In this document: positions 8,581 to 15,791 of the stretch, piece after piece
How the letters are laid out: every line of letters starts with the position of its first letter
Numbering within the stretch: position 1 is the stretch's first letter
Source: Pseudorhodoferax sp. Leaf274
Lineage (GTDB): Bacteria > Pseudomonadota > Gammaproteobacteria > Burkholderiales > Burkholderiaceae_C
Direction of reading: 5' to 3'
Assembly (NCBI RefSeq): GCF_001422445.1
Contig: NZ_LMNA01000002.1
Span: 1 to 64,000, forward strand
Length of the DNA stretch: 64,000 nt
Position numbers and translations under genes: made by a program
Notes under the pieces: generated by a model
Databases searched by the model: none
Told to the model about the DNA's origin: nothing
The model's input: the letters and a program-made list of their open reading frames with translations, nothing else

Positions 8581-9012
8581 TTGCCGCAATGGCTGCAGAA
8601 TATTGACACATTAGCCTCTGTAGCGGGGTTCGTAATCTCGGCGTACGTAGCGCGCGAAGTATGGACCATCCGTAAAACATTCATATCAAAGCGAAGGCTA
8701 CCCCAGATTAGCCGCGATCTGGCAAAGCTCGCCAGTGATATCAACGACTGCTACGCGGATTGGCCAAACAGTAGGCAGACAGCAGACATACACATAAGGG
8801 ATTTGCTTGCCCTCTATCGGTCACTTCTGCGCCAAGTTCCATCTACGTACAAGCGGGAACTAAAACCGCTAAAGGCGGCAACAGACCAGTTTTTGGCGCG
8901 TGGCCTCACTACAGAGCAGAAAAGGGATCAAATCTGGACCGTCTATGCAGAACTGCGGGGCTGTATTAGAGCAATAGAGCAGATTAAGAAAGACTCAGAA
9001 GCGGACGCATAA
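8581..9012 (+). CDS. Small membrane-anchored protein of unknown function
   Basis: The product is about 143 aa with one N-terminal hydrophobic helix (about residues 8-27, LASVAGFVISAYVAREVW), then a basic stretch and a long helical cytoplasmic part ending in acidic residues. I do not recognise a family. The start is uncertain. In frame, the first usable codon is TTG 8581, which has no Shine-Dalgarno. The best one (AAAGGAG, 8553-8559) precedes an ATG at 8561 in another frame that stops after 17 codons. An ATA at 8566, in frame and 6 nt after the Shine-Dalgarno, would be an unusual alternative. The gene lies about 110 nt after the Argonaute gene and 1 nt before the next gene, so the two small genes are probably co-translated. 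It may belong to the adjacent ATPase-HNH cluster. Confidence 0.6.
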   Translation: MPQWLQNIDTLASVAGFVISAYVAREVWTIRKTFISKRRLPQISRDLAKLASDINDCYADWPNSRQTADIHIRDLLALYRSLLRQVPSTYKRELKPLKAATDQFLARGLTTEQKRDQIWTVYAELRGCIRAIEQIKKDSEADA

Positions 9013-9013
9013 A

Positions 9014-9379
9014 ATGGACGAACGTGAACTTCAACTCATCCTTGGCTTAAATCGGAAAACGATTGCAAGAGAGATCACATGGACGGAGTGTAGGCCGCCC
9101 CCGGCCGTGTCTTCCGGGACAGATGAGGTAATACCACTTTTCTTAGAAAGTCGTCACAATGGCCACTGGTTCGGCCTCTATCAAGCGCGGGTTCGACACT
9201 ACGATGGAGAGCATGATCATTTTTACTGGATCGAGTACTCCACCTTTGCAATATTAAGCATTAATGGAGCGCTGATCTACCAGTACCGAGAGGAAACATT
9301 GCACGGCCCTGTCAGCGATTTAATGCAAAGCGCCCGACGACAGGTTGTGGACTTCGACAATATACTAAAAGAGTTATAG
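9014..9379 (+). CDS. Hypothetical protein, 121 aa
   Basis: The product is a soluble-looking, acidic 121-aa protein with alternating strands in the middle (GHWFGLYQARVRHYDGEHDH, then FYWIEYSTFAIL). It has no signal peptide, no membrane helix and no catalytic motif I recognise. The ATG lies 1 nt after the preceding stop codon, so translation is probably coupled to the membrane-anchored protein. A 92-nt A+T-rich gap separates it from the ATPase gene. It could be an accessory or regulator of the neighbouring ATPase-HNH pair. Function unknown. Confidence 0.6.
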   Translation: MDERELQLILGLNRKTIAREITWTECRPPPAVSSGTDEVIPLFLESRHNGHWFGLYQARVRHYDGEHDHFYWIEYSTFAILSINGALIYQYREETLHGPVSDLMQSARRQVVDFDNILKEL

Positions 9380-9471
9380 ATTAAACAGGAGCAGCAGCAT
9401 CGAAGACGCCAGAAGCTGCATGAAGTCTTTTGACGAAATGCATTAACTAATAATTCGAGAATTTCAAGAGG

Positions 9472-11136
9472 ATGCTGGTCACAATATACCCACCTTCACG
9501 ACAGAAATTAAAGGCAATCAACGGTCAGTTCGCTCTCCAGCAAGATACTTGGAACGACTACAACTACCAAACCCTGTACCATCTGTATTACAACACCCCC
9601 GGTGAAGATGCCACCCTTATTGGCGGAGTGAAAATTCTTCGTAAGGGCCAGACTCAAGCAGATGGAATTCAGATTAAAACGTCGTTCAGTAAGTTAGATG
9701 AGAATTTCTGTTCTGTCGGCACGTCGCTTGATTATTACCAGCGTCTTGTTGCACTTCCGTCTAATGTTAGAAGAGAGATCGTTCAGGCGCTGCGGGACGT
9801 TGCTGTGCATCCGGAGCTTCAGCAGATTTATTCCCAGGAGCCGGCCTGGAGAAGATCGCTTTTTCGCGACAACTCAGATTGGAAGCGATTTTTAGACGAT
9901 GCGCATGGGCTTTACTTCAATGAGTTTACTAGCCTAGTTGATGTCCAAGAGCCATTCTCCTTCTCGATAGGAGAGCAGTCTTCCGATATTGAGTTTGATT
10001 TCAGCACAAATGACTCTGGTCTTCTATTTCTCCTTGACAGAAGGATTGGCCCAAACAAGCGGAAGGTGCAGCTGCCCCATCGCGTGATGGTTCTCGTCGG
10101 ACGCAATGGATCTGGAAAGAGCACGCTGCTTTCGCGTCTTGCGCATGTAGCCTTCGCATCGCCAAGCGAGCGACTGAGCCCACATGTACGCCGCCTCGGC
10201 GCTTTCAGGCCGGAGGCAATTGGTTTCATGCGCATCGTTACCGTTTCTTATAGCGCGTTCGACAGCTTCACAATTCCTGGCGACCGTGAGGACACGTTGT
10301 CTCAGACTGCTCGTGACATTGAGAAGGGCGAGGGCCGGTTTGTTTATTGCGGATTGCGTGATGTGATTGACGAGGCCAGAGACGATATCAATCGGGCCAA
10401 ACAGGTTGACGAGCAGGAATTTAAAGAGACCATGCTCCGAGTCGAAGATCGAAGAACTTCAACTCGGCTGAAGTCAATAGATGCACTAGCAGATGAGTTT
10501 GCCTCTCTGATTGGCAGAATTCAGTCTACAGATAAAAAGGCCTTGTTATCCCTAGCGCTTGAGCCTATTTTACAAGATCCTTCTTTTTCTGATATGAAGG
10601 AGGAGGCTTTAGAGGACCTCTCGGCTGCTGAAGCAAAGGAGCTTTTTCTCTCCTGGAGTACTGGGCACAAGATCGCACTACATGTCATCGCTTCACTCGT
10701 AACTTATACAGTACCGAGATCGCTTGTCTTATTCGACGAACCGGAGATGCATCTGCATCCACCCTTAGCGGCGGCGCTGATGCATTCTGTTCGGCTTATT
10801 CTAGAAGATGCCAATGCTGTGTGTGTCGTGGCAACCCATTCGCCTGTAATGCTGCAAGAGACAATGGCTCGACAAGTACGAGTTGTTAACCGCAATGGCG
10901 AATCCCTCCATGTCAAACAGCCACAAATGGAGACCTTCGGAGAGAGTATCGGAATACTCACTTACGACACATTCGGATTAACAGCCTCCAGTAGTGATTT
11001 TCATCAAGTGTTAGATCTGCTTGTCGATTCCCTACATGATATTACTGAGATTGATAAAGTCTTCAGTCCTGGCTTGAGCAGTCAGGCACGAGCGTATGTT
11101 CTAGCGCGATTGGCTACAAAGGGGAAATTGGCTTGA
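9472..11136 (+). CDS. ABC-type ATPase, Septu PtuA-like
   Basis: The product is 554 aa. Residues 1-195 form a family-specific N-terminal region. The ATPase core follows: Walker A GRNGSGKST (210-218), an ABC signature-like LSWSTGHK (393-400), Walker B LVLFDEPEMHLH (418-429) and the switch histidine in VVATHSP (H456). The long insert between Walker A and signature (about 260-390, charged and helical) suggests an SMC/Rad50-like coiled-coil arm. The next gene encodes an HNH nuclease and overlaps by 4 nt, an arrangement shared with Septu (PtuA/PtuB), in which the ATPase controls the nuclease. The ATG at 9472 has only a poorly spaced AAGAGG. A TTGACG hexamer at 9430-9435 in the A+T-rich gap suggests the pair has its own promoter. 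The ATPase fold is sure; the Septu label is tentative. Confidence 0.75.
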   Translation: MLVTIYPPSRQKLKAINGQFALQQDTWNDYNYQTLYHLYYNTPGEDATLIGGVKILRKGQTQADGIQIKTSFSKLDENFCSVGTSLDYYQRLVALPSNVRREIVQALRDVAVHPELQQIYSQEPAWRRSLFRDNSDWKRFLDDAHGLYFNEFTSLVDVQEPFSFSIGEQSSDIEFDFSTNDSGLLFLLDRRIGPNKRKVQLPHRVMVLVGRNGSGKSTLLSRLAHVAFASPSERLSPHVRRLGAFRPEAIGFMRIVTVSYSAFDSFTIPGDREDTLSQTARDIEKGEGRFVYCGLRDVIDEARDDINRAKQVDEQEFKETMLRVEDRRTSTRLKSIDALADEFASLIGRIQSTDKKALLSLALEPILQDPSFSDMKEEALEDLSAAEAKELFLSWSTGHKIALHVIASLVTYTVPRSLVLFDEPEMHLHPPLAAALMHSVRLILEDANAVCVVATHSPVMLQETMARQVRVVNRNGESLHVKQPQMETFGESIGILTYDTFGLTASSSDFHQVLDLLVDSLHDITEIDKVFSPGLSSQARAYVLARLATKGKLA

Positions 11137-12017
11137 GAAACTTGCCTCAGCCTAACAGAAGCACAGATCGCGCCACTCTCACTACGGCACTCTCTCAGTA
11201 TCAGTACAAAGGTGTTGCTAAGGGCTACGCAGGCACGGCGGAAGAAGTAACCGCTGTGCTCGCTGTCTACGATGCCTACGATGCGGCTCGCGGAGTTGCG
11301 AACATTGCATTGACCACGCCAGAAATGGACGCGGCTCTCAAGCAAGCATTGCATGATGCCTATGATCAAACACAAAAAAGGCGCCGTTTAAAGCATGTTC
11401 GTGAGGAACTTTTCTCGGGCGTTGAGCTGTGTCCAGTGTGCGGAATAGATCCGCCGACTGAACTAGATCATGTGCTTCCGCGCTCGGCATACAAGGCAGT
11501 GGCAGTATATGTCCGCAACCTAGTACCTCTGTGCCATCTCTGCAATCACCACAAGCTTGCTGGCTTCGCGGAACCGGGCGAGTTGCCGTTTCTCCATGCC
11601 TATTTCGATCAGCTACCTGATATTCAGTTTCTACATGCAGAGGTGCGTCTTCAAGATTCAACTTTAAGCGTGACTTTTTCAATCGATGGTCTTGACGCCG
11701 TCGCAGACTCACTGGGGGACAAACTAAAAAATATCCACATCCGTCTGAACCTAAGCGAAAGATATCTCGCTGAGGTGAACATATTTTTAGCTAGCCAAGC
11801 AATATCGTTGCATGGCGCTTATGCAGCGGGCGGATCACAAGGAGTTAAGGCACAGCTTCGCGCGCAGGCCCAGTACGAAATTCGGCGATTCTATCGAAAC
11901 CACTGGCGTCCTACGCTGCTGGCAAAATTATCTACCTGCGACGACTTCTGCAATGGCGGGTTTATTCCCGTTTTCAATGTTCCAGCCGAGATCCTCAGAG
12001 ACGCTTTTGGCAGTTAG
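11133..12017 (+). CDS. HNH endonuclease, Septu PtuB-like
   Basis: The product is 294 aa with a zinc-type HNH core: CPVCG (C100, C103), ELDHVLPRSAY with D112-H113, and LCHLCNHHK (C134, C137, N138, H139). The general base would be H113. About 95 N-terminal and 150 C-terminal residues are helical and unassigned. The TTG start overlaps the ATPase stop (TTGA), with GGGGA about 8 nt upstream, so translation depends on the ATPase. It probably cleaves nucleic acid on phage infection under ATPase control. The low GC, matching the Argonaute genes, fits an imported defence block. Confidence 0.78.
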   Translation: MRNLPQPNRSTDRATLTTALSQYQYKGVAKGYAGTAEEVTAVLAVYDAYDAARGVANIALTTPEMDAALKQALHDAYDQTQKRRRLKHVREELFSGVELCPVCGIDPPTELDHVLPRSAYKAVAVYVRNLVPLCHLCNHHKLAGFAEPGELPFLHAYFDQLPDIQFLHAEVRLQDSTLSVTFSIDGLDAVADSLGDKLKNIHIRLNLSERYLAEVNIFLASQAISLHGAYAAGGSQGVKAQLRAQAQYEIRRFYRNHWRPTLLAKLSTCDDFCNGGFIPVFNVPAEILRDAFGS

Positions 12018-12110
12018 AAGGTGAAGTGAGGTCTTCTATTTGCCTTTCTATCGAAGCCGACAACGGATTTAGATGAGATGCTTGCACTGCCTTCGTCGTA
12101 GAGCGCAAAT

Positions 12111-12186
12111 GTGACCCTTCAAAGGAATGCGCTGACATGTGATGTTTTGGCTGGTCACTTTGGCAAGAAACATTCTGAAGGGTCAC
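12111..12186. repeat. 11-bp perfect inverted repeat, 54-nt spacer
   Basis: GTGACCCTTCA (12111-12121) is exactly complemented by TGAAGGGTCAC (12176-12186). It lies in the 227-nt gap between the HNH gene and the convergent island integrase, where no gene is seen. The loop is too long for a terminator. It could be a protein-binding pair or remnant ends of a small element. Confidence 0.65.
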
Positions 12187-12244
12187 GCAGGATCAGGCGT
12201 GCGAACGTGGCGAGATTTCACATATTCTTGGGAACGAACCGCTT

Positions 12245-13477
12245 CTACGCCGCCGGCCGCAACGGCGCAACGTTGTCGCCACTCTCCATCGCCGCAACCA
12301 ACTCGCCCCAGTCGTCCATGATCTTGCGCCGCTCGACGAGATGCTCGCTCCGCGCATAGGCGGCCACGACCTTGCTCCGCTCCGCATGATCCAACTGCGT
12401 CTCCAACGCCGCCGCTGACCAGCCCCGCTCAGACAGCAGGCTACGCGCCGAGGCTCGCAGCCCATGGTGGCTCTGCTTTCCCTCGTAGCCCATCCTCTTG
12501 AACAGCAAGTTCAAGGTGTTTTCGCTCATGATGCTGTCGGCACCGTGGTTGCCTGGAAACAGCCACTGCACGCGCTCTCCGTTGAGCGCGCGCAGTTCGG
12601 CAAGCACAGACAAAGCCTGAGCGGATAGCGGCACCGTGTGGGCTTGCAGGTGCTTGCCCTCCTTCATGTTCGCGGCCGGAACCCGCCATTCCCTGGCCTC
12701 AAGGTCGAAGTGCTCCCAGCGCGCCGTGCGCAGCTCGACCGGCCTGGTCCAGGTCAGCACCGCAAGGCGGGCCGCCAACCTGGTCATCGGCTGACAGTTC
12801 TCGTAGGTAAGCAGGTTGCGCAGGAACTCGCCGAACTCGCGCCGCGTCGTCAATGCCGGCCGGTGCTTGACCCGCGGAACCTCCAACGCGCCACGCAGAT
12901 CGCCCGCTGGGTTTCGGTCGGCGCGGTCCGTTGCAATGGCATAGCGAAAGATCTGGCCGCAGATCTCGCGCAGACGGGTGGCCGTGTAGGCGCTGCCGCC
13001 GTCGACGACCTTGTTCAGCATCGCCAGCACCTCGGAAGGCTTGAGGTCTGCGATGGCGCGACTGCCGATCTCGGGGAGTACGTGGGTTTCGAGGTGGGCC
13101 AGGCGCTTGCCCGTGGTCGTGGCGGCTTCACCCCGCTTGGCCCTCATCGCATGCCACTCCATCGCCACCAGCCGGAACGTATTGGCTGATGCCGCCTCCT
13201 GGGCCGTCTCGGCCTCGCGCTTCACCTCTCCAGGGTCTTTGCTATCCGCCAGCAGTTCTTTCGCTTGGTCGCGTCGCTTGCGGGCCTTGGCGAGCGACAC
13301 GGCCGGGTACACGCCGAAGGACAAGACTTTAGGCTTTCCGGCGAACCGGTAGTCCATCCGCCAGTACTTGCCGGCCGCCTTGACGCGCAAGTACAAGCCA
13401 CCACCGTCGGCGTAGCGCTCGCCAATCTCTGCGCCCTGGTGCTTCACCTGGCGCACAAATGTATCTGTAAGTGACAT
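12245..13477 (-). CDS. P4-type tyrosine recombinase (island integrase)
   Basis: The product is 410 aa. The N-terminal DUF4102-like domain (about 1-95, GGGLYLRVKAAGKYWRMDYR) is followed by a core-binding domain (100-190) and a catalytic domain (205-395). Active-site residues are R245 (TRPVEL), H338-x-x-R341 (HHGLRAS), H364 (LDHAE) and nucleophile Y374 (AAYAR). The ATG at 13477 is chosen because GGAGG lies 7 nt upstream; the longer frame runs back over the terminator region. The gene starts about 190 bp from the 3' end of tRNA-Thr and reads away from it, the standard orientation for an integrase that uses a tRNA as attB. It should catalyse integration and excision of this island. All catalytic residues are present, so it may be active. 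Confidence 0.93.
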   Translation of the reverse strand: MSLTDTFVRQVKHQGAEIGERYADGGGLYLRVKAAGKYWRMDYRFAGKPKVLSFGVYPAVSLAKARKRRDQAKELLADSKDPGEVKREAETAQEAASANTFRLVAMEWHAMRAKRGEAATTTGKRLAHLETHVLPEIGSRAIADLKPSEVLAMLNKVVDGGSAYTATRLREICGQIFRYAIATDRADRNPAGDLRGALEVPRVKHRPALTTRREFGEFLRNLLTYENCQPMTRLAARLAVLTWTRPVELRTARWEHFDLEAREWRVPAANMKEGKHLQAHTVPLSAQALSVLAELRALNGERVQWLFPGNHGADSIMSENTLNLLFKRMGYEGKQSHHGLRASARSLLSERGWSAAALETQLDHAERSKVVAAYARSEHLVERRKIMDDWGELVAAMESGDNVAPLRPAA

Positions 13478-13588
13478 TTCACACCTCCGTTGTCGGTACC
13501 TGGCAGGGTACGACGGCGTGATACCGACACAAGTACCGACAAGATGCCGACACGGCATGGTACGGAGTGAGACGTCCTGGACAAAGAA

Positions 13589-13620
13589 AAACCCGCGATG
13601 CCTAGTAGGCATGCGGGTTT
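13589..13620 (-). terminator. Rho-independent terminator after tRNA-Thr
   Basis: On the minus strand the arms AAACCCGC+ATGCC and GGCAT+(C)GCGGGTTT pair with one bulged base around a 5-nt loop, followed by TTTTCTTTG. It lies about 45 nt beyond the tRNA 3' end and should end the tRNA transcript. It also insulates the integrase gene from tRNA transcription. Confidence 0.85.
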
Positions 13621-13664
13621 CCGGGATTACATGGGACTACATGAGACCCCATGATGCACCATCT

Positions 13665-13740
13665 TGGTGCCGATTGTCGGAATCGAACTGACGACCGTCC
13701 GCTTACAAGGCGGGTGCTCTACCAACTGAGCTAAATCGGC
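13665..13740 (-). tRNA. tRNA-Thr, anticodon TGT
   Basis: The minus strand folds as a 76-nt tRNA with encoded CCA. The acceptor arms are GCCGATT and AATCGGC, the D arm AGCTCAGTTGGTAGAGC, the anticodon loop CTTGTAA (TGT) with a 4-bp CCGC/GCGG stem plus a C-A mismatch, and the T arm contains GTTCGAATC. Without CCA it spans 13668-13740. The gene is intact although the island abuts its 3' end, so the attachment core must regenerate the tRNA tail. Confidence 0.95.
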
Positions 13741-13766
13741 AAAAAACCAGCGGCGATTCTAAACGG

Positions 13767-14273
13767 TCACTTTACGCGCTTGAGCGCCGGGCGCGGCGCG
13801 CTGCCACCCGGTTTGGGCGGCTCGGGGCCATCTCCCTCGTCGACAGGATCGACCGGTGCCAGCTGCAGCACCTTCGGGACGGTCTTTTCGCCGGCGATGT
13901 CTGCCGGTAAGGGCGCACTGGCGGCGCCCGGCGCGGCATCGGCCAAGGCCGCCACCGGCGATGGGAACGCCATGCCTTGCCCGTTCTCGCGCGCATAGAT
14001 CGCGATCACGCGGCCGATGGGCACGAGGATCTCGCGCGCCGTTCCTGCGAAGCGGGCCTTGAACTCGATGAAGTCGTTGCCGAGCTTGAGCGCGCTGGTG
14101 GCGTCGAAGCTCACATTCAGCACGATCTCGCCGTCCTTCACGTACTCGCGCGGGACCTGCACCGTCTCGTCCACCAGCACCGCGATGTACGGTGTGAAGC
14201 CGTTGTCGGTGCACCATTCGTAAAGCGCCCGGATCAGGTACGGGCGGGTGGAAGTGGCGTCGAGTGCGTTCAT
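13767..14273 (-). CDS. sspB: ClpXP adaptor SspB
   Basis: The 168-aa product delivers ssrA-tagged proteins to the ClpXP protease. The N-terminal SspB fold (about 1-110) contains RPYLIRALYEWCTDNGFTPY and the substrate-groove segment VLNVSFDATSALKLGNDFIE. A flexible proline- and acid-rich linker leads to a C-terminal tail with RPALKRVK, matching the ClpX-binding XB motif. It lies 19 nt after sspA, the usual sspA-sspB operon. Length and both binding elements are normal for betaproteobacteria. Confidence 0.95.
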   Translation of the reverse strand: MNALDATSTRPYLIRALYEWCTDNGFTPYIAVLVDETVQVPREYVKDGEIVLNVSFDATSALKLGNDFIEFKARFAGTAREILVPIGRVIAIYARENGQGMAFPSPVAALADAAPGAASAPLPADIAGEKTVPKVLQLAPVDPVDEGDGPEPPKPGGSAPRPALKRVK

Positions 14274-14292
14274 CCGGTCCAGTTCTCCGCGC

Positions 14293-14904
14293 TTACTTGC
14301 GCATGACCTTTTCGGACGGCGTCAGCGCTTCGATGTAGGCGGGGCGCGAGAAGATGCGCTCGGCGTACTTGAGCAGCGGCGCCGCGTTCTTGCTGAGGTC
14401 GATGCCATAGAAGTCCAGGCGCCACAGCAGCGGCGCGATGGCCACGTCGAGCATGGAAAAGTTCTCGCCCAGCATGTACTTGTTCTTGAGGAACACGGGG
14501 GCGAGCTGCGTCAGGCGGTCGCGGATGTGGGCGCGGGCCTTTTCCAGCGCCTTCTCGTTGCCCTTGGAGGCGCGGTTCTCCAGCAGGCTCACGTGGACGA
14601 AGAGTTCCTTCTCGAAGTTCAGCAGGAACAGGCGCACGCGGGCGCGGTCGACCGGATCGCCGGGCATCAGCTGCGGGTGCGGGAAGCGCTCGTCGATGTA
14701 CTCGTTGATGATGTTCGACTCGTACAGGATCAGGTCGCGCTCAACCAGGATGGGCACCTGGCCGTACGGATTCATGACGCTGATGTCTTCCGGCTTGTTG
14801 TAGAGATCGACGTCGCGGATTTCGAAATCCATGCCCTTTTCGAACAACACGAAGCGGCAACGGTGGGAGAAGGGGCAGGTCGTTCCCGAGTACAAGACCA
14901 TCAT
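14293..14904 (-). CDS. sspA: Stringent starvation protein A
   Basis: The 203-aa product has a glutathione S-transferase fold. The thioredoxin-like N-terminal half (VLYSGTTCPFSHRCRFVL, then NPYGQVPILVERDLILYES) is followed by an all-helical C-terminal half. SspA binds RNA polymerase and changes transcription in starvation and acid stress; it does not act as a GST. The frame opens with two ATGs, so the exact start is uncertain by one codon. TAGGAG lies 11 nt upstream. The gene follows the petABC terminator, leaving little room for a promoter, so it may be read from within the pet region. Confidence 0.95.
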   Translation of the reverse strand: MMVLYSGTTCPFSHRCRFVLFEKGMDFEIRDVDLYNKPEDISVMNPYGQVPILVERDLILYESNIINEYIDERFPHPQLMPGDPVDRARVRLFLLNFEKELFVHVSLLENRASKGNEKALEKARAHIRDRLTQLAPVFLKNKYMLGENFSMLDVAIAPLLWRLDFYGIDLSKNAAPLLKYAERIFSRPAYIEALTPSEKVMRK

Positions 14905-14930
14905 GAGAGAAGACTCCTAAAAAACCAAAA

Positions 14931-14959
14931 AGAGTGGGTGCGGTAGCCGCACCCACTCT
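14931..14959 (-). terminator. Rho-independent terminator of petABC
   Basis: This is a perfect 13-bp hairpin (AGAGTGGGTGCGG and its complement) with a 3-nt loop, followed on the minus strand by TTTTGGTTTT. It sits between the petC stop codon and sspA and should end the complex III transcript. Confidence 0.95.
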
Positions 14960-14998
14960 GATCACGCCCGCAGCCTGCTGCTGCCGGGCATGGACTGC

Positions 14999-15769
14999 TT
15001 ACTTGACGTCTTTCCAGAACGCAGCGTTCAGGCGCCAGGTGATGACTGAGAAAACAGCGAGGAACAACAGAACCCAGACGCCCACGCGCACGCGCGTGTT
15101 CTGCGCCGGTTCGGCCATCCAGGCCATGAAGCTGACCAGGTCGCCGACGGCCTGATCGTATTGCAGGGGCGTCATTGTGCCCGGCTTCACCTGCTCCCAT
15201 CCCTTGAAGACCGGCACGGCATGGCCATGGCTCTGCATTTCCTCGAAGACGGGCTTGCGCTCGCCTTGCAGTTCCCACAGCACGTGCGGCATGCCGACGC
15301 TGGGGAAGGCCAGGTTGTTCCAGCCTGTGGCCTTGGTCTCGTCGCGGTAGTAGGTGCGCAGGTAGGTGTACAGGTAGTCGGCACCCGTGCCACCGTGGCC
15401 GGAGCGCGAGCGCGTCATCAGCGTGAGGTCGGGCGGATTGGCGCCGAACCATTCCTTGGCCTGGCGCGGATCGATCGCGGCCTTCATGGTCTCGCCGACC
15501 TTGTCGGTCGTGAACAGCAGGTTGTCCTTGATCTGCTGCTCGGTCAGGCCGATGTCCTGGAGCCGGTTGAAGCGCATGAACGCTGCCGAATGGCAGTTCA
15601 GGCAGTAGTTGACGAACAGCTTGGCGCCGTTTTGCAGCGCCACCATGTCGTTGGTCCTGACGGGCGCCTTGTCCCAGGCGATGCCGCCTTCGGCCGCCTG
15701 CGCGCTGCCGGCGGCCAGGCCCAGCGACAGCAACAGGCCTGCGATGAAACCGTGGAGATTCTTTTTCAT
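14999..15769 (-). CDS. petC: Cytochrome c1 of the bc1 complex
   Basis: The 256-aa heme subunit of ubiquinol:cytochrome c reductase passes electrons from the Rieske centre to soluble cytochrome c in the periplasm. A Sec signal peptide covers about residues 1-26 (LLLSLGLAAGSAQA). The heme site is C56-L-N-C59-H60. A C-terminal membrane anchor (VWVLLFLAVFSVITW) precedes a basic end. It is the last gene of petABC, 22 nt after petB, and is followed by a strong terminator. Typical length. Confidence 0.97.
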   Translation of the reverse strand: MKKNLHGFIAGLLLSLGLAAGSAQAAEGGIAWDKAPVRTNDMVALQNGAKLFVNYCLNCHSAAFMRFNRLQDIGLTEQQIKDNLLFTTDKVGETMKAAIDPRQAKEWFGANPPDLTLMTRSRSGHGGTGADYLYTYLRTYYRDETKATGWNNLAFPSVGMPHVLWELQGERKPVFEEMQSHGHAVPVFKGWEQVKPGTMTPLQYDQAVGDLVSFMAWMAEPAQNTRVRVGVWVLLFLAVFSVITWRLNAAFWKDVK

Positions 15770-15791
15770 GATCTGCGTCTGTTCCGTGGGC

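Larger units (their letters stand above)
1..13664. mobile_element. Genomic island, right-hand part, next to tRNA-Thr
   Basis: The stretch carries two tyrosine recombinases of different families, a helicase and two probable anti-phage gene clusters. It is richer in A+T than the core genome that follows. The P4-type recombinase at 12245-13477 reads away from tRNA-Thr(TGT), the usual arrangement of an island inserted at the 3' end of a tRNA gene. The right boundary is placed at the tRNA end. I found no second copy of the tRNA 3' end inside the window, so the left end probably lies before position 1. The GC-richer recombinase at 3993-4859 suggests several insertions piled up. The boundary is inferred, not proven. 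Confidence 0.7.
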
